A program made the translations under genes and the position numbers. Below are positions 42,444 to 50,756 of a DNA stretch of 64,000 bases, piece by piece; position 1 is the stretch's first letter; the number at the start of each line of letters is the position of its first letter. Below the pieces are notes generated by a model. The model was not told the origin of the DNA, ran no database searches, and saw only the letters and a program-made list of their open reading frames with translations. The DNA lies in contig DASZZN010000044.1 of the NCBI GenBank assembly GCA_035544955.1, forward strand, positions 23,262 through 87,261, given 5' to 3'. This DNA comes from Candidatus Dormiibacterota bacterium. GTDB lineage: Bacteria > Chloroflexota > Dormibacteria > CF-121.

Positions 42444-43997
42444 ATGAGCGTCAACATCCGGAAGACCGAAATCGAACCGTCCGCGCAGGGCCGCGCTGGC
42501 CGCTGGTGGGCTCTAGCAGCCCTCGTCATCAGCGGCCTCGTCATTGGCCTGGACACGACCGTCCTGATCACCGCCCTCCCCACCCTCTCGTCGAAGCTGG
42601 GCGCGAGCACCAGCGATCTACAGTGGATCGCGGCGGCCTACACGCTGACGCTCGGCGGCCTGTTGCTTCCTGGCGGTGTCCTTGGCGACCGCTATGGCCG
42701 CAAGCGTCTGCTCCTGGTTGGGCTCGCCATCTTCGGTGTCTCGTCGGTCATCGCGAGCCAGGCCACAACGGCACCCGAGCTGATTGCCATGCGCGCGCTG
42801 ATGGGTGTTGGTGCGGCGCTCATCCTGCCACTCTCCCTCTCGATCCTGCCCAGCATGTTCACCGCGGAGGAGCGCCCTCGCGCGATCAGCTTCACGGCGG
42901 CCGGGGCCTTTCTCGGCCTGCCGCTGGGCCCGCTCCTCGCCGGCTGGCTGCTAACCCACTACGCGTGGGGATCCGTCTTCCTGATCAACGCTCCCGTCGT
43001 GGTCATCGCTCTGATCGGCGTCTGGTTTCTGGTGCCCGAGGGCAAGGATCCGCATCCGCGACCCTTCGACTGGGTCGGCGGGTTGCTTGCGGTCATTGGC
43101 GTCACTGCGCTGGTCTACGGCGTCATCGAGCAGCCGATCCATGGTTGGACGGACGGTCGGGTGCTCGCCGGCATCATTGGCGGGGCGCTCGTACTGACGG
43201 CCTTTGTCATCTGGGACCTTCATCATCCGGCACCCTTCGTCGACCTCCACAACTTCCGCAACCGGGGCTTCACCTGGGCCACGATGGCCTTCGTGGTCAC
43301 CGGCTTCGGCCTCTTCGGCGTGATGTTCATTCTCACGCCCTACATCCAGATCGTCCTCGGCAACGATGCCCAGGCGACCGGAATCAAGCTGCTGCCGCTG
43401 ATCGGCGGGGTCATCGTCGGTGCCGGCCTGGGCAACGTCCTGGCGGCGAGGTTGGGCGCCAGGGTGGGCGTCTCGGCCGGATTGGCCCTGACCGCTGCCG
43501 CTCTGGTCGGTTTCTCGCAAATCGGCGCAGACACCTCGTTTGCCCCCGTTGCGGCTGCGCTCGCAGTTATCGGCATCGGCATCGGCATTGCGCTCCCGAC
43601 AACGCTCGACATCATCCTGTCCACCCTTCCGCCCACACAGACGGGGGCGGGCTCGGCCCTGACCAGGGCGCTGCAACAGATTGCCGCGACGTTCGGGGTG
43701 GCGATCCTTGGGAGCATTCTGAACAACGCCTACCAGTCGCAGATCGCACCTCACCTGGCGACATTGCCCTCCCAGGCTCGCGAGGTGGCGCTGAGCAGCG
43801 TTGCCGGCGCCCATGCAATCGCCGCGCATCTGCCACCATCGGCGGGTGGCGTGGTGGTGCGCGCTGCCAATGAGGCTTATGCGCACGGAATGTCGGAGGT
43901 GATGCTGGTCAGCGCCGGCCTGGTGCTAGCGACAGCTATCGCCATCGCCGCGTTCCTGCCCTCACGCATTACTGCCATGACCGCCGGAGACGACTGA
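42444..43997 (+). CDS. DHA2-type (14-helix) MFS multidrug exporter
   Basis: EmrB/QacA-like proton-driven drug exporter: GLDTTVLITALPTL in helix 1, WIAAAYTLTLGGLLLPGGVLGDRYGRKRLL as motif A, GLPLGPLLAGWLLTHY as motif C. 517 residues, 14 predicted segments. AGGAGGTGA stands about five bases before the ATG. A TetR gene follows after two bases, so the pump and its likely repressor are cotranscribed. A dispersed repeat occupies the upstream gap. Confidence 0.92.
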   Translation: MSVNIRKTEIEPSAQGRAGRWWALAALVISGLVIGLDTTVLITALPTLSSKLGASTSDLQWIAAAYTLTLGGLLLPGGVLGDRYGRKRLLLVGLAIFGVSSVIASQATTAPELIAMRALMGVGAALILPLSLSILPSMFTAEERPRAISFTAAGAFLGLPLGPLLAGWLLTHYAWGSVFLINAPVVVIALIGVWFLVPEGKDPHPRPFDWVGGLLAVIGVTALVYGVIEQPIHGWTDGRVLAGIIGGALVLTAFVIWDLHHPAPFVDLHNFRNRGFTWATMAFVVTGFGLFGVMFILTPYIQIVLGNDAQATGIKLLPLIGGVIVGAGLGNVLAARLGARVGVSAGLALTAAALVGFSQIGADTSFAPVAAALAVIGIGIGIALPTTLDIILSTLPPTQTGAGSALTRALQQIAATFGVAILGSILNNAYQSQIAPHLATLPSQAREVALSSVAGAHAIAAHLPPSAGGVVVRAANEAYAHGMSEVMLVSAGLVLATAIAIAAFLPSRITAMTAGDD

Positions 43998-43999
43998 CG

Positions 44000-44680
44000 A
44001 TGGCATCAGCAAAACCAGCGAAACAGCGTCCCAACCCCTCCCCCACTGGGGGAGGGCAGGGTGGGGGCCTGCGCGAGCGAAAGAAACGAAAGACGCGAGA
44101 GTCGATCCAGCGGACGGCCTTGCGGCTCTTCGAAAAGCAAGGCTACGAGGAGACGACGATCGAGCAGATCGCCGCCGCCGTCGAGATTTCACCGAGCACG
44201 TTCTTCAATTACTTCCCGACCAAGGAGGACGTCGTCCTCTACGACGCCTACGACCCGCTGGCCATCCGGATGTTCCTCGAGCGCCCCAAGGACGAGCCGC
44301 TGAATGTCGGCCTCCGCAGGGTGCTCGAAGGGCTGGCGGCGGCCTTTCAGCGTGACGAGCAGATGATTCTCGCCCGCGGCCGGCTGTTCCTGGAAGTGCC
44401 GGAGTTGCGGGCGCGGATCGGGGACGAGATCGAGCGGACGCAGGTGATCCTCGCGCAGATGCTGGCGGAGCGGACTGGCCGGCGCCCGGATGACTTCGAG
44501 TTACGCGTCACCGCCCGCGTCGTCACCGGCGCGGTGTACGAGGCGACCATTGAATGGATGCGTAGCAACGGTCGTCGCCGCCTCGTGGAGCTGTTCAACC
44601 GCGCGCTCGATGTGGTCGAGTCGGGTGCCCGACTGAGCACGGTTGCCCGCACGAAGCCGCGGAATCGCCGGCGATCCTAG
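44000..44680 (+). CDS. TetR-family repressor with repeat-encoded N-terminal arm
   Basis: TetR helix-turn-helix: RESIQRTALRLFEKQGYEETTIEQIAAAVEISPSTFFNYFPTKEDVVLYD, then a ligand-binding C-terminal domain. 226 residues. Residues about 10-24 (QRPNPSPTGGGQGGGL) are encoded by a GC-rich palindrome in frame just before the basic N-terminal arm that normally contacts DNA. Likely controls the adjacent DHA2 pump. Its stop shares CTAG with the convergent PhzF gene. Confidence 0.9.
   Translation: MASAKPAKQRPNPSPTGGGQGGGLRERKKRKTRESIQRTALRLFEKQGYEETTIEQIAAAVEISPSTFFNYFPTKEDVVLYDAYDPLAIRMFLERPKDEPLNVGLRRVLEGLAAAFQRDEQMILARGRLFLEVPELRARIGDEIERTQVILAQMLAERTGRRPDDFELRVTARVVTGAVYEATIEWMRSNGRRRLVELFNRALDVVESGARLSTVARTKPRNRRRS
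44031..44069. repeat. GC-rich palindromic repeat inside the TetR gene
   Basis: CCAACCCCTCCCCCACTGGG, then GGAGGGCAGGGTGGGGGCC, in the opposite orientation to the copies in the peptidase gene relative to the plus strand. Read in frame as NPSPTGGGQGGG. Confidence 0.82.
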
Positions 44681-45594
44681 CTCCTTACAGATAACTCCGC
44701 CGTCATCACCGGGACCACCGAGCCCCCCACCTCGATCTGGCTCGGTAGCTCGGCACCCGCAGAATACACAAGGAGAATACGAATGAAACTCTGCCGGCCC
44801 ATCTTCGTGCCCTGCTCGCTGACGATGGAGACCTTGGAAGCACGAGGGATGAGGCCATAGCGCACGGCGAAGGCGCCCAATGGCCCGCTCGCCGCGCCGG
44901 TCGCCGGGTCTTCGGCAGTGCGCGATGCGCTGTGGGACCCGAACATGCGGCTATAGAGACGACTGCCACCGCCGGCCGCAAACAGAAAGACCGGCGGAAG
45001 CCCGTGTGGATCCAGGACGCTGGTCAATCCTTCGCCGCTCGAGACCGCACGATCGACGGCCGCGGCGTCCTTGAGGGCCACGTAGACGAATGGCACCCCG
45101 GTACTGACGATCTGGATCGGCACCTCTGGTAGCAGATCAGTGAGGGTCAGGCCCAGGGCGGCGGCCATGTCCACCCGCTCTTCGATCACCTCGCCAAATT
45201 TGACAGGCGGATGCGACATCCACAGCACGACCCCTCCCTCGCCGCGATCGACCCGCACCGGTATCAGGCCCACGCTCTCTTCCAGCGTGAACGCGGCGGC
45301 ATCGGAACCGACCAGCCCCTCATCGATCAAGACCCATCCCGTCCCCACGGTCGGATGGCCGGCAAAGGGCAGCTCGACGTGAGGGGTGAAGATCCTGACC
45401 TTCGCGGCATGCTCCCGCTTTTGAGGCGGTAAGACAAACGTCGTCTCCGAGAGGTTCGTCTCCCTCGCGATCGCCTGCATTTGCGTATCCGAGAGCCCAT
45501 CGGCCTCTAACACCACCGCCAATGGGTTTCCGGCAAGTGCCCGCTCGGTGAACACGTCGACCCATCGCAGGCGATACCGGCACTCGTTTGCCAT
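44677..45594 (-). CDS. PhzF-family isomerase
   Basis: PhzF/diaminopimelate-epimerase fold: VDVFTERALAGNPLAVVLEADGLSDTQMQAIARETNLSETTFVLPP with the catalytic Glu, FTPHVELPFAGHPTVGTGWVL, and AEDPATGAASGPLGAF. 305 residues. Outside phenazine operons these proteins have unknown substrates. TATGGT stands six bases before the ATG. Confidence 0.92.
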   Translation of the reverse strand: MANECRYRLRWVDVFTERALAGNPLAVVLEADGLSDTQMQAIARETNLSETTFVLPPQKREHAAKVRIFTPHVELPFAGHPTVGTGWVLIDEGLVGSDAAAFTLEESVGLIPVRVDRGEGGVVLWMSHPPVKFGEVIEERVDMAAALGLTLTDLLPEVPIQIVSTGVPFVYVALKDAAAVDRAVSSGEGLTSVLDPHGLPPVFLFAAGGGSRLYSRMFGSHSASRTAEDPATGAASGPLGAFAVRYGLIPRASKVSIVSEQGTKMGRQSFIRILLVYSAGAELPSQIEVGGSVVPVMTAELSVRS

Positions 45595-45610
45595 GCATTA
45601 ACCATAGACT
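45595..45610. promoter_or_regulatory. Overlapping divergent -10 boxes
   Basis: On the minus strand TATGGT (45606-45601) plus six bases leads to the PhzF ATG; on the plus strand TAGACT (45605-45610) lies 12 bases before the small membrane protein ATG. The boxes share two bases. Confidence 0.45.
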
Positions 45611-45622
45611 TCCCACCAGCCG

Positions 45623-45943
45623 ATGGATCGGACCTATCGCCCCACCCTGGTCGTCCTCTTCATCGTCACCCTCGGCGGGTTCGCCTTCGCGTTCATCAGC
45701 GGCTTCTCGATCGGCCGGTTTGTCGTCGTGCTGCCGCTGCTGGTTACGGCCTACGCCGTGACCTACGGCCGAGGCCTCCGGCTGGCGCTGGCGGGCTTTG
45801 CCGCTGCCGTCGGCCTCTACCTGCTGCTGGCATGGCTCACCGATTGGGTCTATGACTGGGGGATTTTCGTCGACCTACCGATATGCACGATCGCCTACGC
45901 GATCGCGTTCGTCCGCCCTCCGCGACGAATCCTAACCGCCTAA
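45623..45943 (+). CDS. Small hypothetical membrane protein
   Basis: 106 residues with three to four membrane segments (about 8-28, 32-50, 53-72, 78-95) and a basic C terminus (RPPRRILTA). No family recognised. ATG 45623 lies 12 bases after a TAGACT box, with no clear ribosome site. Its stop shares CTAA with the convergent DinB-like gene. Confidence 0.6.
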   Translation: MDRTYRPTLVVLFIVTLGGFAFAFISGFSIGRFVVVLPLLVTAYAVTYGRGLRLALAGFAAAVGLYLLLAWLTDWVYDWGIFVDLPICTIAYAIAFVRPPRRILTA

Positions 45944-46473
45944 CTCCAGATGCTGATCACGCTTTCCGGGGCGCCGACTCGCCGAAGCTCGGCCAGCGTT
46001 TCAGTCTTGAGTCGATCTCCCCGTGCTCGGTCGCCACGTTCGACATAGTGCTCGGCCAGATGTCGTCGTGGATGGACGTAGCTATTACGGACCAGCGCCT
46101 CGCCGATTGTCTTTGCGGTGAACCACGAGAACGGCCGGTCGCCGATCGTCGCCCAGAGATCCTGGAGGTCCGCGAGGCGCGTCTGCGCTAGGACCGCTGC
46201 CTCCTCGAGCGAGATCCCGGCGTCTCTCGCCAGCTGTGCAGCGTTGACGCCGTCAATGTCGCCGGGCGGTCCCGAAACCGGCAACCCACGGCTGGCCTCG
46301 ATCAATGAATCACGCAGGCGGGTACGCCAGGCGGCGATGTGCGCCATGAGAAGGCCAGCCGACCATCCGCCCGGAAAGTCGGGCTCGGTCGCCGCCTCGG
46401 CAGCGAATCGCCGCTCGGTTTCCCCTTGCGACTCGAGCAGCGAGGTAATCTCGGGGACAGTGAAGCCGGCCAT
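45940..46473 (-). CDS. DinB/ClbS-like protein
   Basis: 177 residues, DinB-superfamily bundle: WSAGLLMAHIAAWRTRLRDSL supplies one metal-ligand His, YVHPRRHLAEHYVERGD the others. Substrate unknown; it is one of three DinB-type proteins in the window. ATG 46473 follows TATGGT at six bases. It diverges from and slightly overlaps the LtrA gene start. Confidence 0.75.
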   Translation of the reverse strand: MAGFTVPEITSLLESQGETERRFAAEAATEPDFPGGWSAGLLMAHIAAWRTRLRDSLIEASRGLPVSGPPGDIDGVNAAQLARDAGISLEEAAVLAQTRLADLQDLWATIGDRPFSWFTAKTIGEALVRNSYVHPRRHLAEHYVERGDRARGDRLKTETLAELRRVGAPESVISIWS

Positions 46474-47599
46474 TCCGTCACCATATTCTGCCGATTCGGC
46501 CGAGCCGCGCGTCACGTCGCTCGAGCTGTTCTTCGACCTGGTCTTCGTATTCACGATCACCCAGCTGACGAGCCTGCTCGCTCGCGACCCCAACCTCACC
46601 GGCCTCCTCCAGATGCTGCTGATTTTTGGCAACGTCTGGTGGATGTATGGCGGCTATGCCTGGCTTACCAACGCGGTTCCGCCGCGCGAGCTCGGCGTGC
46701 GTCTGCTCCTGCTCCTTGGGATGAGCGGATTTCTTCTCATCGCGCTCGCCATCCCGACGACGTTTGCCGCGGGCGGGATCGCGTTCGGGGTGGGCTACAT
46801 GATCGTCACCCTCGTTCACACCGGTGTCTTCATGCGGACCTCGCAGCAGAGCGCCATCCAGGCGCTCATCGTTCTCGGGCCGTCCAATCTGTTTACCGCG
46901 GTCCTGCTGCTTGCAGCTGGCTTCACGAACGGCGGCCTTCGCTGGACGCTGTTCGCGGCCGCCTTCGTGCTCCATTGGGTCACGCCGTACTTCGGCAGGA
47001 CCGGCATGTTCCGGATCCGCGTCGGCCATTTCGTCGAGCGACATGGTCTGATCCTGTTGATCGCCATCGGCGAATCGGTGGTCGCCGTCGGCATCGGCCT
47101 CGGAAACGCCGCGCTGCCCATCGGTCGGATCATTACCGCCCTTCTGGGTCTTGCACTGGCTGCGTCACTCTGGTGGCTCTACTTCAACGGCGATGAGGAA
47201 CGCGCCCATCAGGCGATGGAGCGGGCCCCCGAAGAGCGCCGACCGTGGTTGGCGGTGCAGGGCTTCGGCTACATCTTCCTGCCACTCCTCGGCGGCATCG
47301 TCGTCGTGGCAGCCGGCATGAAGCTTGCCGTCGTTGGCTACGACGAAGCCGCAACGGTGCCGACGGCGCTCTTCCTCGCCTCCGGCGTTACTGCGTATGC
47401 GATTGGCCTGGTCCTCTTCCGCTGGCTCTTGCAGAGCGGCCCGCTCAGCGTCCGGCTCGCCATCGCGGTCCTTGCCCTGCCTACCGCCCTGATCGGCACC
47501 GCCATCACGCCGCTCGCCCAGGTTGGCGCGCTGGTTGCCATCCTCGTGATTGGTGCGATCGCCGACAGTGTAATGACCAACCGCCGCTCGGTCCGTTGA
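46460..47599 (+). CDS. Low-temperature-requirement A (LtrA) family membrane protein
   Basis: LtrA family: the hallmark VTSLELFFDLVFVFTITQLTSLL opens the protein, and HFVERHGLILLIAIGESVVAVGIG is equally diagnostic. About ten membrane segments, 379 residues. Named for a cold-sensitive Listeria mutant; the transport or enzymatic role is not settled. The GTG at 46460 is the only start codon near the family N terminus; TAATCT stands eight bases before it. It overlaps the divergent DinB-like start by 14 bases. Confidence 0.85.
   Translation: MKPAIPSPYSADSAEPRVTSLELFFDLVFVFTITQLTSLLARDPNLTGLLQMLLIFGNVWWMYGGYAWLTNAVPPRELGVRLLLLLGMSGFLLIALAIPTTFAAGGIAFGVGYMIVTLVHTGVFMRTSQQSAIQALIVLGPSNLFTAVLLLAAGFTNGGLRWTLFAAAFVLHWVTPYFGRTGMFRIRVGHFVERHGLILLIAIGESVVAVGIGLGNAALPIGRIITALLGLALAASLWWLYFNGDEERAHQAMERAPEERRPWLAVQGFGYIFLPLLGGIVVVAAGMKLAVVGYDEAATVPTALFLASGVTAYAIGLVLFRWLLQSGPLSVRLAIAVLALPTALIGTAITPLAQVGALVAILVIGAIADSVMTNRRSVR
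46474..46485 (-). promoter_or_regulatory. Leaderless-type -10 box (TATGGT)
   Basis: TATGGT, six bases, then the ATG of the DinB-like gene. Confidence 0.5.
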
Positions 47600-47622
47600 G
47601 CCCAACGCGCGGCTCCGGTACC

Positions 47623-48735
47623 GTGCTGAGTCAGCGCGCGCTGAACCGCGCCCTGCTCGAGCGACAGCATCTGCTTCGCCGCCGGAAAGCATCAGCGGCT
47701 GAGGAGATCGAGCACCTGGTGGGGATGCAGGCCCAGGTGCCCAATTCGCCGTACGTCGGGCTCTGGACACGGCTCGAAGGATTCCAGCCCAACGACCTGG
47801 CGAACCTGATCAACACGCGACGCGCGGTACGACTCGGATTGATGCGTAACACGATCCACCTGGTGACCGCCCGCGACTCCCTCGCGCAGCGGCCCCTGTA
47901 TCAACCGCTCTTCCACCGCGGGTGGCAGACATCGTCGTTCGGTCGCAACCTGGCTGGCATCGACATGAGTGCGGTCATCGCCGAGGCAACCGTGCTGATG
48001 CAGGAGCGGCCGCGCACGTTTGCAGAGCTCGGTAAGCTCCTGCAGCGCCGTTGGCCGGACCGCGACGCGACCTCGCTTGCCTATGCGATCCGTTACCTGG
48101 TCCCGATCGTCCAGGTCCCACCGCGCGGCATCTGGGGCAAGAGCGCCCAGCCCACCTGGACGTCGACCGACCTTTGGCTCGGGCGTTCCCTTGCGCCCAA
48201 GCCCTCGATTGAGAGACTGGTCGTGCGCTACCTGACCGCCTTCGGGCCGGCGACCGTCGCGGACGTCTCGGCCTGGTCGGGGTTGACCGGGCTCCGAGAG
48301 GTCGTCGACAGACTTCGGCCCAAGCTTCGAACCTTCCGGGACGAGCGCGGCCGCGAGCTCTTCGACGTGCCGGATGGTCCGCTACGCGATCCCGATACCC
48401 CAGCGCCGCCGCGCTTCCTGCCCGAGTACGACAACCTCCTTATCGGTCACCATGACCGCACCCGCGTCATCGACCACGCCTACCGCTACGTGATATTTGC
48501 CGGGACGCTCCTCGTCGATGGCTTCGTCCACGCCACCTGGTCGATCAAGCGGGCACGCGAAACTGCCACCCTGACGATCGAGCCTTTGCGGCGCCTCACG
48601 AAAACCGATCGGCTCGCGGTTTCGGAGGAAGGCGAGCGGCTGTTGACCTTCGCCGCGAGCGAGGCCGCGGGGCACGACGTCCGGATTACCGCCGTCGCGA
48701 CCTCCCCTCCAATGGCGCCGCAGCTCCGTCGCTAA
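47623..48735 (+). CDS. Winged-helix DNA-binding domain protein (HTH_42/AlkX type)
   Basis: LSQRALNRALLERQHLLRRRKASAAEEIEHLVGMQAQVPNSPYVGLWTRLEGF is the family N terminus, and FLPEYDNLLIGHHDRTRVID and TLLVDGFVHATWSIKR are its C-terminal marks. This family includes YcaQ/AlkX-type DNA glycosylases that act on interstrand cross-links or bulky alkyl adducts. GTG 47623 fits the family start; a TTG at 47596 overlapping the LtrA stop (TTGA) would add nine residues. 370 residues. Confidence 0.83.
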   Translation: MLSQRALNRALLERQHLLRRRKASAAEEIEHLVGMQAQVPNSPYVGLWTRLEGFQPNDLANLINTRRAVRLGLMRNTIHLVTARDSLAQRPLYQPLFHRGWQTSSFGRNLAGIDMSAVIAEATVLMQERPRTFAELGKLLQRRWPDRDATSLAYAIRYLVPIVQVPPRGIWGKSAQPTWTSTDLWLGRSLAPKPSIERLVVRYLTAFGPATVADVSAWSGLTGLREVVDRLRPKLRTFRDERGRELFDVPDGPLRDPDTPAPPRFLPEYDNLLIGHHDRTRVIDHAYRYVIFAGTLLVDGFVHATWSIKRARETATLTIEPLRRLTKTDRLAVSEEGERLLTFAASEAAGHDVRITAVATSPPMAPQLRR

Positions 48736-48744
48736 GGTAAGGCC
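48733..48744 (+). promoter_or_regulatory. Leaderless-type -10 box (TAAGGT) overlapping a stop codon
   Basis: TAAGGT, six bases, then ATG 48745. The first three bases of the box are the TAA stop of the winged-helix gene. Confidence 0.5.
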
Positions 48745-49536
48745 ATGAACAGACAGCAGAAGAAGGCTGCCGAGTTTCAGGCTCTGCATGCCGGCAAGAC
48801 ATTCGTGATCCCAAATCCGTGGGATGTCGGCTCGGCGCGTGTGCTGGCGGCGCTCGGATTCAAGGCGCTGGCAACGACGAGCTCTGGTTTCGCGTTCACC
48901 CTCGGACGGCTCGACGGCCAGGCGACGCTGGATGAGGTGGTTGAGCACGCCGCCGCGCTCGACCAGGCGACGGATCTGCCCGTCTCTGTCGACCTGGAAA
49001 ACGGCTACGGTCCCGATCCGGAGGCTGCGGCGGTCGCGATCCTGCGCGTCGCCGAAGTCGGTGCTGTTGGAGGATCCATCGAGGACTACGATCCCGCCGG
49101 TCGCATCTACGAGCTGCGTCACGCAGCCGAGCGGGTTGCTGCAGCGGCTCAGGCGTCTCGCAGGCTGGAATTTCCGTTCACGTTGACCGCGCGAGCTGAG
49201 AACCACATCCGCGGCCATCCGGATCTTAACGACACGATCGCTCGTCTCCAGGCATTCGAGGCCGCAGGTGCCGATGTGCTATACGCGCCCGGGCTGCGCA
49301 CCGTCGACGAGATCCACGCCGTCTGCGAAGCGGTTTCGAAGCCGGTAAACGTGCTCGCCGTCGCGGGCCTCACGTTCGCTGACCTGGCTGCCGCCGGCGC
49401 ACGCCGGGTGAGTGTCGGCGGAGGCTTAACCTGGGTCGCGGTCCGAGCGATGGTCGATGCGGCGGAAGCGATCCGTGATGCCGGTGACTTCTCGGCGCTC
49501 CGGGCGAGACTCCCGCTTGACGAATGGCTGGCCTAA
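48745..49536 (+). CDS. Isocitrate lyase/PEP mutase family protein
   Basis: 263 residues, PEP mutase/ICL barrel: FVIPNPWDVGSARVLAALGFKALATTSSGFAFTLGR, the Mg-binding VDLENGYG, SIEDYDP and TARAENHIRG. The KKCGH loop of isocitrate lyase is absent, so it is a PEP phosphonomutase-like or carboxyphosphonoenolpyruvate-type member; many have oxaloacetate or methylisocitrate-like C-C lyase activity, specificity open. Confidence 0.9.
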   Translation: MNRQQKKAAEFQALHAGKTFVIPNPWDVGSARVLAALGFKALATTSSGFAFTLGRLDGQATLDEVVEHAAALDQATDLPVSVDLENGYGPDPEAAAVAILRVAEVGAVGGSIEDYDPAGRIYELRHAAERVAAAAQASRRLEFPFTLTARAENHIRGHPDLNDTIARLQAFEAAGADVLYAPGLRTVDEIHAVCEAVSKPVNVLAVAGLTFADLAAAGARRVSVGGGLTWVAVRAMVDAAEAIRDAGDFSALRARLPLDEWLA

Positions 49537-49590
49537 GGGAGAGCGCCTGGGGTTGAGTTCCGCGCCCCGATAGGGCACAATGGCGTCGCC

Positions 49591-50259
49591 ATGAACCTGG
49601 TTGACCTGGCGATCGTCGTCGTGATCGGGCTCGGCATCCTGATCGGCTGGAAAAACGGCCTGGTCGGCCCCCTGCTGGCCGAGGGTACCTTCCTGCTCGC
49701 GTATTGGATCGTCTCCACCCATCCCAGCCTCGTGAGCATCATTCCGGCCAGCGTTCCGAGGCCGCTCGCCACCCTTATTCTCCCCGTCGTTCTTGGCCTG
49801 GTCGTCGGATTCGTCGGCCGCACGATCTTCATGTCTCTCTTCCGGCTGCCCTTCACCCGAACCGTTGACAAACTGCTGGGCGCGGCGGCCAACGGCGCTC
49901 TCGCCTTTGTGATCGTCTATGTCGTTCTGCTCGGAATGGTCGGCGCCGGAACGGTACTAGACCCGCTCACCCGGGTGGCTTCGATCCGAGCGAGCCAGGT
50001 GACGGCGATGCAGATGTTGCTGGCCCAGAACCCGCAGGTCGCTGGGTTCGTTCCGTCAGGCGAGCTCGGCCAGCTCGCCGCCGTTTCTTCGGTCCATCCC
50101 GTTGCCTTTGGGCAGCTCGGGCAGTACGCGCAGGTGATCAACTACTACGAAAACACCCTGCGCCCGCAACTCGCGACGAGCCGGCTGGCGCCGCTGGTGA
50201 TTCAATATGGCGCGCACCTACCGATCATCGGCCGGCACGTGACGTTGCCGAAGGGCTGA
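49591..50259 (+). CDS. CvpA-family membrane protein
   Basis: Four N-terminal membrane segments with the CvpA-type start (NLVDLAIVVVIGLGILIGWKNGLVGPLLAEGTFLLAYW) and LDKLLG-like VDKLLGAAANGALAFVIVYVVLL, then an outer C-terminal domain of about 90 residues. Family members are tied to colicin V export and cell-surface or stress phenotypes. ATG start; no clear ribosome site. Two bases separate its stop from the convergent nitroreductase stop. Confidence 0.82.
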   Translation: MNLVDLAIVVVIGLGILIGWKNGLVGPLLAEGTFLLAYWIVSTHPSLVSIIPASVPRPLATLILPVVLGLVVGFVGRTIFMSLFRLPFTRTVDKLLGAAANGALAFVIVYVVLLGMVGAGTVLDPLTRVASIRASQVTAMQMLLAQNPQVAGFVPSGELGQLAAVSSVHPVAFGQLGQYAQVINYYENTLRPQLATSRLAPLVIQYGAHLPIIGRHVTLPKG

Positions 50260-50261
50260 GA

Positions 50262-50699
50262 CTACCCCGGCAGGATCTCGAAGACTGGATGCTTGTCGGC
50301 TTCGGCCGCGAAGCGCTCGACGGGATCACCGGGCTTCGCGTTGAAGTAGGGCTGGACCCGCGCAAATGTCTCCATGTACTTCTTCAGCAGCGGTGCCGCC
50401 TCTGCAGGCTTGACCTCCTGAAGTCGTACCGTTTCCTCGCGACCACGAGATTTCACGCGGGCGCGGCCGCCGGCAGCCCGCACGTTCTGCACCCAGGCGA
50501 CTTCCCCGTAGGGCGCCATCGCGTAGCGGCGCGCACCTTCGACCTGTAGCGTGATCGGGGTCGAGCGGAGCTCCCCCGTTTTCCGGCCCGGCACGGTCAA
50601 AACGACTGTGTTGCCTGTCGGAATGCCAAGTCGTATTACGCCTCTCATTAGCCGGTTGAAGGCCTTCGTTCCCCCGTCGAGCGCGTATTTCTTCGCCAC
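50262..50699 (-). CDS. Deazaflavin-dependent nitroreductase family protein
   Basis: 145 residues, Ddn-type split barrel: GNTVVLTVPGRKTGELRSTPITLQVEGARRYAMAPYGEVAWVQNVRAAGGRARVKSRGREE. Intact C terminus (HPVFEILPG), unlike the paralogue at 41.3 kb. Likely binds F420 or a flavin in the cytoplasm. GTG start six bases after TAAGCT. Confidence 0.92.
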   Translation of the reverse strand: MAKKYALDGGTKAFNRLMRGVIRLGIPTGNTVVLTVPGRKTGELRSTPITLQVEGARRYAMAPYGEVAWVQNVRAAGGRARVKSRGREETVRLQEVKPAEAAPLLKKYMETFARVQPYFNAKPGDPVERFAAEADKHPVFEILPG

Positions 50700-50711
50700 G
50701 GTGCAAGCTTA
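50700..50711 (-). promoter_or_regulatory. Leaderless-type -10 box (TAAGCT)
   Basis: TAAGCT, six bases, then the GTG of the nitroreductase-family gene. Confidence 0.5.
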
Positions 50712-50756
50712 GCCCGACGGACTCCAGCGTGACCAAAGACGCCATGGTCGCGTTCC

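Noticed and set aside
42444..45594. A resistance or phenazine biosynthesis island (DHA2 pump, TetR, PhzF)
   Set aside because: PhzF is convergent and has its own promoter, no other phenazine genes are present, and composition does not change across the region.
47245..47622. Longer N terminus for the winged-helix gene inside LtrA
   Set aside because: This stretch is the out-of-frame shadow of the LtrA coding region; family similarity begins at 47623.
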